18,715 nt of DNA from an uncultured Clostridia bacterium (GTDB taxonomy: Bacteria > Bacillota > Clostridia > Christensenellales > CAG-138): NCBI GenBank assembly GCA_937913075.1, contig CALEPU010000028.1, positions 1-18,715 on the forward strand, given 5' to 3'. This document shows, piece after piece, positions 13,581-18,715 of the stretch (positions within the stretch are counted from its first letter, which is position 1; each line of letters begins with the position of its first letter). Both the position numbers and the translations under genes were made by a program. The notes under the pieces were generated by a model. That model was not told the origin of the DNA. It worked only from the letters and a program-made list of their open reading frames with translations, and searched no databases.

Positions 13581-13802
13581 TAGCTTTGCTCAAAAAAGTT
13601 CGCAAAAGGCGCTTTTTGCCCTCAATATCCAAGTAAACGCCGACCAATTCGGGCTTTTGTTATGCAGCGGAGCCGTACCTGACAGCAGCGCGCAGCGGAT
13701 GCGGTGCGCAGGAGTTCTTATTGTCAAAAAAACTTTCGTTCATTGCAAAAACACAACTGCCTGACAGAAGAACAGCCCCTCTCTGAGCACTGCCGTCAGC
13801 AT
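13581..13802. other. Non-coding gap with inverted repeats
   Basis: The gap between genes runs 13510-13889; its ends hold the promoter at 13552-13580 and the terminator at 13803-13854. The middle has no convincing gene. GTTCTT-AT-TGTC and GACA-G-AAGAAC (about 13733-13783) could pair around a loop of some 40 bases. CCTGACAG(C/A)AG occurs twice. A TTGACA on the minus strand lacks a matching -10. It could hold a small RNA or be decayed sequence; I cannot tell. Confidence 0.25.
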
Positions 13803-13854
13803 GAAAACGGACCGCGAAGTCCGGCGGGCTCACCCCGCCCTTTCTTCACGGTCC
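13803..13854 (-). terminator. Terminator after the glycosyltransferase gene
   Basis: On the minus strand GGACCGTGAAG pairs with CTTCGCGGTCC, enclosing a second GGCGGGG/CCCGCC stem, followed by GTTTTC. It lies about 35 bases past the stop of the glycosyltransferase gene. Confidence 0.75.
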
Positions 13855-13889
13855 CAATGATGATGACTATAAAAAGCTCTTATGATTTC

Positions 13890-15083
13890 TTAACCGGCAT
13901 AAGCCTCTGCGGGCTTGTCGTCCTCCTGCCCTGCGCAGGGCAAAAGCTCGGCTTTGCCGTCAGATACGGCTCTTTTGAGCATACGCTCCATCTCGCACAT
14001 GCACTCGTGCTGATCGAAGCACCTTGCTTTTTCGGCATAGATACGGCGGTATTTTTTAAGCTCCTCGGGATTTTCGAAGAAATAATCTATCTTATCCCGC
14101 AGATCCTCGGCGCTGCCCTTTTTGTAAAGGCCGCGATCGTCCTCCGCAAAGAACCTTGTCGCGCTGCCTTCGGAATTGCATATCACGGGCACCAGCCCGC
14201 TCACTATCGCCTCCATACAGGCTATCGCCTCTATCTCGGCTACGGCGGTGTGTACGTAGAGATCTGCACCGCGTAAGTAAGCGCCGAGCTCGCTCCTTTT
14301 GAAGAAGCGCATCTCGCAGTCGATTTTGAGCTTTGCCGCAAGCCTTCGAAGCTTCTGCTCCTTGGGGCCGCTGCCCGCCAGCACGACCTTTATCTCGTCG
14401 CGGTGCTTCGAGCCTCCCACCGCCTTCAAAAGCACATGCTGCGCCTTTTCCTTGCTGTACCTGCCGCTGCATATAACGGTGAATTTATCCGAGGCTCTTT
14501 TCTTTTCCGTATCGAGAAAGAACATCTCGTTAACGCCGTTGGATATGACCTCTGCGGGCACGCTGCAATGCGTATGGCTGTAAAAAACGTCCCTTATGAA
14601 GCCGGTGGGGTAGTGTATCCTTGTGCAGTAACGGTAAACCTTGCGGTAAAAAACCTTGTAGGTCAGGTGGTTTATAAGCTTGGAATCCATAAACCCGATG
14701 TGCGCCGTAAAGTTTTCCGCCTGGCAGTGGAAGCCCGCCGTCAGAGGAATGCCGCGCTCGTGCGCCATGCGCGCCGCCATCCATGCAAGCGGAAACGGGA
14801 ACATCACGTGCACAACGTCCACGCCCTCCAAGGCCTCCGAAACTATGCTCTCAACGGGCCTTGCAAGGCAGACGCCGTTTTTGTCAAGCACCTTGTTCAA
14901 AAACCTGCCGAGGTCGGCATGGGGCACAACGTAGCAGCCCTTTTTGCCTCGCGTGCTCTCGTCGGGTGAAACAATGCGTACCTCGTGACCGGCGCTTTTT
15001 AAGTGAGAAATGAGGTTGAGCGCCGCGATCGTCGTGCCGTTGTTGGGCTCGCCGAGGGTATCGCACACAATAGCGATCTTCAA
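13890..15083 (-). CDS. Glycosyltransferase family 4 protein
   Basis: This GT-B fold, retaining GT4 glycosyltransferase of 397 residues probably transfers a sugar from a nucleotide donor to a lipid or glycan at the inner membrane face. The N-terminal acceptor domain has NNGTTIAALNLISHLKSAGH (14-33). The donor domain begins near FTVICSGRYSKEKA (201-214), continues with VVLAGSGPKEQKL, and has the catalytic-site E-x7-E (E283 and E291 in EIEAIACME). The style recalls diacylglycerol glucosyltransferases, but the acceptor cannot be read. The start is TTG at 15083, preceded by AAAGGA at good spacing; no nearby ATG fits. A TTGCGT/17/TATCAT pair upstream may be its promoter. It follows rarA by 94 bases. 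Confidence 0.92.
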   Translation of the reverse strand: MKIAIVCDTLGEPNNGTTIAALNLISHLKSAGHEVRIVSPDESTRGKKGCYVVPHADLGRFLNKVLDKNGVCLARPVESIVSEALEGVDVVHVMFPFPLAWMAARMAHERGIPLTAGFHCQAENFTAHIGFMDSKLINHLTYKVFYRKVYRYCTRIHYPTGFIRDVFYSHTHCSVPAEVISNGVNEMFFLDTEKKRASDKFTVICSGRYSKEKAQHVLLKAVGGSKHRDEIKVVLAGSGPKEQKLRRLAAKLKIDCEMRFFKRSELGAYLRGADLYVHTAVAEIEAIACMEAIVSGLVPVICNSEGSATRFFAEDDRGLYKKGSAEDLRDKIDYFFENPEELKKYRRIYAEKARCFDQHECMCEMERMLKRAVSDGKAELLPCAGQEDDKPAEAYAG

Positions 15084-15132
15084 TCTATCAGTCCTTTCCT
15101 TGTGGTATTATGCAAAATGATAATGTGCGAGG

Positions 15133-15169
15133 GTGAAAAACGCAACGGACAGCTTGATCCTTTTGTCCG
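15133..15169 (-). terminator. Possible weak terminator after rarA
   Basis: On the minus strand CGGACA and TGTCCG pair around a 12-base loop just past the rarA stop, followed by TTGCGTTTTT. The stem is short, so some read-through into the glycosyltransferase gene is likely. Confidence 0.4.
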
Positions 15170-15177
15170 ACTCCGCT

Positions 15178-16482
15178 TCAGCTCCCGCGCCTCTCATCGT
15201 GCTTCTTTTTAATGGAAGCCTCTACCCCCAGCTCGCCGGGGAGGTAATAATGCCTGCCCTTGACAGAGGAGGGCATGTACTCCTGCTCCACAACATGCCC
15301 GGGATAATCGTGCGGGTACTTGTAGCCCACGCCGTGCCCGAGCTTTTTGGCGCCGCTGTACGAGGTGTCGCGCAGGTGTATGGGCACGGGCTCGTCGATG
15401 GTGTTTTCGGCGTCGGCAAAAGCGGCGTCGACAGCCATCACTACCGAGTTCGACTTGGGGCTCTCGCAAATGAATATTATCGCCTGCGTTATCGGAAGCT
15501 TCGCCTCCGGCATCCCGATGAGCTCCAACGCCTGCGCCGCCGCGACCGCCTGCTGCATCGCAGTCGGGTTGGCAAGCCCAACGTCCTCGCTCGCGTGAGC
15601 AATGAGCCTGCGGCAGATTATGCGCGGATCGAGCCCCGCGTAAATGAGCCTGCCGAACCATGCGAGCGCCGCGTCGCTGTCGCCTCCGCGCAGCGATTTG
15701 CAGAAGGCGGAGAGCATATCGTAGAGCTGCTGATCGTCAAGCCGCGTCACCTTTTTCTGTATGGACTCCGCCGCAATTTCCTTGGTTATGCGGATAACGC
15801 CCTTTTCGTCCGGCTCCGTAGTCCTGACTGCAAGCTCTATTGCGTTGAGCGCCGTCCTGAGATCGCCGTTTGCTACCGTCGCTATATGCTGCATAGCCTC
15901 GTCGTCTATTTGGGCGTTGTAAGCCCCGAGCCCGCGCTCGCTGTCGATAAGCGCACGCTCTATCTGCTTGATTATATCCTCCCGCTTTAAGGGGTAGAAT
16001 TGGAAAAGACGGCATCTGGATACGATAGCGCCCGTCATCGCGATCATCGGGTTTTCGGTAGTTGAGCCTATAAAGCGCACAGTGCCGCTTTCAAGCGCCG
16101 GCAGCAGCGCGTCCGACTGGGTCTTTGACCAGCGGTGGCACTCGTCAAGCAAAAGATAGGTCGGTCTGCCGTAAAGCCGCAGGTCGCTCTCCGCCTCGTC
16201 AAGCACCTGCCGCAGCTCCTTGACGCCGGAGGTGACCGCGTTGAGCTTTTTGAAATTGCTGTGAGTGGTGTTGGCGATTATCGAGGCGAGCGTGGTTTTG
16301 CCGCAGCCCGGCGGACCCCAGAATACAGAGGATTGCAGCGTGTCCGTCAGTATCGCGCGGCGCAGCAAGCGCCCCTGTCCGACTATGTGCTCCTGCCCCA
16401 CGAACTCGTCAAGAGTACGGGGACGCATACGGTCTGCAAGGGGAGCGCCGATGTTTTGCGTTTGGGTGAAAAGATCGGTCAT
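15178..16482 (-). CDS. rarA: Replication-associated recombination protein A (RarA/MgsA AAA ATPase)
   Basis: RarA is a clamp-loader-like AAA+ ATPase that acts at stalled replication forks. The protein has PLADRMRPRTLDEFVGQEHI near residues 14-33, Walker A GPPGCGKT at 56-63, Walker B LLLDECHR at 110-117, a sensor-1 region FIGSTTENP, and the long C-terminal tetramerisation region with ending motifs GVGYKYPHDYPGH and YLPGELG. I start at MTDLFTQ (434 residues), as related proteins begin just before this point. That ATG has no clear ribosome binding site. The alternative ATG at 16524 would add 14 residues, but it lies in the arm of a hairpin. It lies 60 bases after prs. Confidence 0.93.
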   Translation of the reverse strand: MTDLFTQTQNIGAPLADRMRPRTLDEFVGQEHIVGQGRLLRRAILTDTLQSSVFWGPPGCGKTTLASIIANTTHSNFKKLNAVTSGVKELRQVLDEAESDLRLYGRPTYLLLDECHRWSKTQSDALLPALESGTVRFIGSTTENPMIAMTGAIVSRCRLFQFYPLKREDIIKQIERALIDSERGLGAYNAQIDDEAMQHIATVANGDLRTALNAIELAVRTTEPDEKGVIRITKEIAAESIQKKVTRLDDQQLYDMLSAFCKSLRGGDSDAALAWFGRLIYAGLDPRIICRRLIAHASEDVGLANPTAMQQAVAAAQALELIGMPEAKLPITQAIIFICESPKSNSVVMAVDAAFADAENTIDEPVPIHLRDTSYSGAKKLGHGVGYKYPHDYPGHVVEQEYMPSSVKGRHYYLPGELGVEASIKKKHDERRGS

Positions 16483-16497
16483 GCTGTGTTTGATAAT

Positions 16498-16524
16498 ATG
16501 CGGAGAGTATAAAACTCTCCGCAT
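16498..16524 (-). promoter_or_regulatory. Intercistronic hairpin between prs and rarA
   Basis: ATGCGGAGAG and CTCTCCGCAT form a perfect 10-bp stem with a 7-base A/T loop, 18 bases past the prs stop and 15 bases before the chosen rarA start. No U-run follows, so it is more likely a pause, processing or mRNA-stability element than a full terminator. It spans the alternative rarA ATG at 16524. Confidence 0.5.
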
Positions 16525-16542
16525 TCATAAAACCTATATTGA

Positions 16543-17580
16543 TCAGTCCGCGGGGGTGTCGTTAAAGCTCGCCGCGATAAGCTCGTCGGAGAGGTTTGCG
16601 AACATATCCTTCATGGGCTTGCGCTCGTGTATCGTCCTGACCGCCTCGGCAAACAGAGGCGCGGCGGAGATAACGCGGATCTTCTTGGAAAGCTCCCTTA
16701 TCCTCGGGCTGTTCTCGTCGGCGTAATTGAGCCTGTCGTCAACGGAGTCGGTGACGATGAGCCTTTCAAGCGGGCTGTCCTCTATGCGCTTCATGCCGTC
16801 CTCGGTCAAAACGCAGTGCGAGAGCATTGCGCTGACGCGGTTGGCGCCCTTGTCCATAAGACAGCAGGCGACCTCGGCGAGCGTGCCGCCCGAGGTGGTG
16901 AAGTCGTCCACCAGCAGACAGTCCTTGCCCTTGACGTTGCCGATTATCTCGGCGGCCTTGGCGTTCTCGTCATGGCCGGCCCTTATCTTGTTGCATATCG
17001 CAAGGCTGAGCCCCAGATCGTTTGCAAACGCGCGTGCGTTCTTGGCAAAGCCGGCGTCGGGCGATACTACTATCGCGTCCTCGGTGTTGAGACCGGCATG
17101 CTTGATGTAAGAGCAAAGCAGAGGTCTTGCGTAAAGGTGATCCACAGGCACCTTGAAGAAGCCCTGTACCTGCGGCGCGTGAAGGTCCATGGTAATAACG
17201 CGGTCAACGCCCTCGGCTTCGAGACAGTCTGCGCAGACGCGGCCCCTTATGGAAACGCGGGGCTCGTCCTTCTTGTCGGCCTTGGCATAGCCGAAGTAGG
17301 GGATTATGGCGGTGACGCTGCTCGCGCTCGACCTGCGGAAAGCGTCCACCCAGAACAACAGCTCCATGAACTCGTTGTTTGGGTCCTTGCCGATGGTCTG
17401 CACGATGAATACGTCCTCGTTGCGCGCGGACTCGTCAAAGCGCACGTAGGTGTTGCCGTCGCCGAAACGCTTGGAAAAGGACTTGCCCCTCGGCAGCCCG
17501 AGATAGGCGCACATACGGTCGGCAAAGGGCTTGGAATCCTCGCCGGCAAAAATCCGGATATTACCGCTGTTATCGATCAT
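16543..17580 (-). CDS. prs: Ribose-phosphate pyrophosphokinase
   Basis: The enzyme makes PRPP from ribose 5-phosphate and ATP, feeding purine, pyrimidine, NAD and, through nicotinate mononucleotide, the CobT reaction. The 345-residue protein shows the family blocks: KRFGDGNTYVRFDES (38-51), IIPYFGYAKADKK (92-104), VITMDLHAPQVQGFF (128-142), VVSPDAGFAKNA (171-182) and the PRPP loop LLVDDFTTSGGT (222-233). It is about 30 residues longer than common class I enzymes, with the extra at the C-terminus, and several canonical positions differ (YFGYAKADKK where YYGYARQDRK is usual), so it is a divergent branch. AAGGATGG lies upstream of the ATG, and a strong promoter sits about 70 bases up. It is first in the prs-rarA direction. 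Confidence 0.94.
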   Translation of the reverse strand: MIDNSGNIRIFAGEDSKPFADRMCAYLGLPRGKSFSKRFGDGNTYVRFDESARNEDVFIVQTIGKDPNNEFMELLFWVDAFRRSSASSVTAIIPYFGYAKADKKDEPRVSIRGRVCADCLEAEGVDRVITMDLHAPQVQGFFKVPVDHLYARPLLCSYIKHAGLNTEDAIVVSPDAGFAKNARAFANDLGLSLAICNKIRAGHDENAKAAEIIGNVKGKDCLLVDDFTTSGGTLAEVACCLMDKGANRVSAMLSHCVLTEDGMKRIEDSPLERLIVTDSVDDRLNYADENSPRIRELSKKIRVISAAPLFAEAVRTIHERKPMKDMFANLSDELIAASFNDTPAD

Positions 17581-17653
17581 ATTGACGAACCATCCTTCAA
17601 ATTATTCGGCAAACAGCAAGGCTTATTGCAATGCCCCTGCTCCCCTGAATATC

Positions 17654-17682
17654 ATTATAGCAGAAATATCGTCCCGCTTCAA
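17654..17682 (-). promoter_or_regulatory. Promoter of prs
   Basis: On the minus strand TTGAAG, a 17-base spacer and a perfect TATAAT lie about 75 bases before the prs ATG. The promoter is divergent from that of the chimeric flavoprotein gene. Confidence 0.65.
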
Positions 17683-17720
17683 TTAATTCGTCGAATATAT
17701 CATGCGGGGCTTTTTGCCCG

Positions 17721-17749
17721 TTGTATTTCGGCGCGGAATATGGTAGTAT
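17721..17749 (+). promoter_or_regulatory. Promoter of the chimeric FprA-like gene
   Basis: TTGTAT, a 17-base spacer and TAGTAT, with TG in the extended -10 position, lie about 60 bases before the ATG at 17807. Between the two divergent promoters is GGGGC-TTTTT-GCCC, a small stem of unknown use. Confidence 0.5.
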
Positions 17750-17806
17750 ATCAAATGAAAAGCTATGCGGGTCAGTTCCCGCAAAATATAAGCACGGAGG
17801 TTTTTT

Positions 17807-18553
17807 ATGCAGCGCAGCATCACCGATACCATCAAATACGTCGGCGTCAACGACCACGAGATCGACCTCTTCGAGGGTCAGTACGTCGTGCCGAACGGCA
17901 TGGCGTACAATTCCTATGCGATAATCGACTACAAGACTGCGATATTCGACACCGTCGACGCAAGGTTCACCCATGAGTGGCTTGACAATATCGAGTCCGC
18001 GCTCGAGGGCAGAAAGCCCGATTACCTTGTGGTGCAGCACATGGAGCCGGATCACTCCGCCAATATAGTCAACTTCATGAACGTGTACCCGAACGCCACC
18101 ATAGTCGCTTCCAAAAAGGCGTTCGATATGATGCAGAATTTCTTTGGACAGGCCTTTGAGGACAGGCGCCGTATAGTCGGCGAGGGGGACGAGCTGCTTT
18201 TAGGCGCTCACACGCTCACCTTCGTCACCGCTCCCATGGTGCATTGGCCCGAGGTGCTGATGACCTATGACGCCACCGATAAGGTGCTCTTCTCCGCCGA
18301 CGGCTTCGGCAAGTTCGGCGCCAACGACGTGGAGGACCCCGAGGGCTGGGACTGCGAGGCGCGCCGCTACTACTTCGGCATCGTCGGCAAGTTCGGCGCG
18401 CAGGCGCAGAAGCTTTTGAAGGCGTTCGAGAAGTCCGTCCTGGAAAACGCGCTCAGGAGGCACGGGGGCAACAGGTCGGCCGCCGGACGCGAACTTGGCG
18501 TTTCGCCCAGGATGATGAACTACAGGATCAACCGCTGCGGAGCGAGGGTTTGA
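17807..18553 (+). CDS. Chimeric protein: truncated FprA flavo-diiron domain joined to Fis-type helix-turn-helix
   Basis: Residues 1 to about 206 match the N-terminal metallo-beta-lactamase domain of FprA-type flavo-diiron proteins, which reduce O2 or NO in anaerobes. Diiron ligands H78, E80, D82, H83 (QHMEPDHS), H146 (MVHWPE) and D165 (SADGFG) are present, then RRYYFGIVGKFGAQAQKLLK. The domain then stops: the last His ligand (CPLHGP block) and the whole flavodoxin domain, about 190 residues, are absent. From about 207 to 248 the frame reads SVLENALRRHGGNRSAAGRE, then GVSPRMMNYRI, a Fis/NifA-type DNA-binding end of sigma-54 activators. No frameshift recovers the missing part. GGAGG lies six bases before the ATG. 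It may be a real deletion fusion or an assembly join; as drawn it cannot be a working flavo-diiron enzyme. Confidence 0.8.
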   Translation: MQRSITDTIKYVGVNDHEIDLFEGQYVVPNGMAYNSYAIIDYKTAIFDTVDARFTHEWLDNIESALEGRKPDYLVVQHMEPDHSANIVNFMNVYPNATIVASKKAFDMMQNFFGQAFEDRRRIVGEGDELLLGAHTLTFVTAPMVHWPEVLMTYDATDKVLFSADGFGKFGANDVEDPEGWDCEARRYYFGIVGKFGAQAQKLLKAFEKSVLENALRRHGGNRSAAGRELGVSPRMMNYRINRCGARV

Positions 18554-18554
18554 A

Positions 18555-18715
18555 ATGCTGTTCAAGCGTACGATAGAGCGCAAAAGGCTGGGGCTGGAGC
18601 TTTCGGCCGGCGAGATTGAGGATTTCGTCGCCGGATTCACGGCCGGAGACGTGCAGGACTGCCAGGCGAGCGCGCTCTTGATGGCGATATGCATCAACGG
18701 CATGACGCAGGCGGA
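18555..18715 (+). CDS. Pyrimidine-nucleoside (thymidine) phosphorylase, N-terminal fragment
   Basis: The first 53 codons are present and the gene runs off the right edge. The translation MLFKRTIERKRLGLELSAGE then IEDFVAGFTAGDVQDCQASA then LLMAICINGMT matches the N-terminal helical domain of thymidine/pyrimidine-nucleoside phosphorylases (pattern IxxKRxGxxLxxxEIxxFVxGxTxGxxxDxQxSALLMAI). These enzymes split deoxynucleosides into base and deoxyribose 1-phosphate. It starts one base after the stop of the chimeric gene (TGAAATG), so it is coupled to whatever carries the helix-turn-helix. That fits a regulator-plus-enzyme operon. Too little is present to tell deoA from pdp. Confidence 0.85.
   Translation, partial: MLFKRTIERKRLGLELSAGEIEDFVAGFTAGDVQDCQASALLMAICINGMTQA

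Noticed and set aside
16627..17976. 449-residue open frame on the plus strand opposite prs
   Set aside because: It is long only because prs is G+C-rich; it is antisense to a full-length PRPP synthetase and reads like a reversed shadow.
17597..18055. 152-residue minus-strand open frame over the prs/flavoprotein gap
   Set aside because: It overlaps both promoters and the start of the flavo-diiron domain antisense and has no supporting signals.
1..18715. Phage, CRISPR, toxin-antitoxin or transposon island
   Set aside because: No integrase, transposase, spacer-repeat array or toxin-antitoxin pair was seen; the only repeat pair is the 72-base element reported.

Overview
The window is a gene-dense stretch of chromosome that looks like an uncultured, probably gut-dwelling, anaerobic member of the Clostridia (Bacillota). 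This is an inference from gene content and style: a Clostridia-type thymidine kinase, an FprA-type flavo-diiron domain, many small lipoproteins, strong AGGAGG ribosome binding sites, TTGACA/TATAAT promoters with 17-base spacers, and a base composition in the high 50s % G+C by eye. No rRNA, tRNA, CRISPR array, integrase or transposase was seen.

Layout. Bases 74-1011 (minus) hold ybaB-recR, a DNA-maintenance pair with its own promoter. Bases 1227-3337 (minus) are a two-gene secreted/lipoprotein unit behind an unusually long (about 280 nt), hairpin-rich 5' leader. The last 72 bases of that leader recur, in the same orientation, just past the end of the unit, so the cassette is bracketed by direct repeats. 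Bases 3534-4610 (plus) are a thymidine kinase and an overlapping deoxyribosyltransferase-like gene. Bases 4621-6690 hold two lipoproteins converging on a shared terminator and a zinc-ribbon membrane protein.

Bases 6726-12095 (plus) form one tight seven-gene operon for the nucleotide-loop end of cobalamin synthesis or cobinamide salvage: a TIM-barrel isomerase-like protein, cobT, cobU, cobS, a short second CobU-like protein, an alpha-ribazole-phosphatase-like cobC, and an M20 peptidase. It ends at a strong bidirectional terminator. The two CobU-like proteins keep complementary sets of motifs. Corrin-ring genes and a B12 riboswitch are absent from the window.

Bases 12108-13580 (minus) hold a DUF937 protein and a four-helix membrane protein with a Cys/His tail. 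Bases 13803-17682 (minus) run prs, rarA and a GT4 glycosyltransferase. Divergently at the right edge (17721-18715, plus) is a chimeric gene, the N-terminal two-thirds of an FprA metallo-beta-lactamase domain joined in frame to a Fis-type helix-turn-helix, followed one base later by the start of a pyrimidine-nucleoside phosphorylase gene that runs off the window.

The items most worth a second look are the chimeric FprA/HTH gene (real fusion or assembly artefact), the structured leader and its duplicated element, and the split CobU pair.
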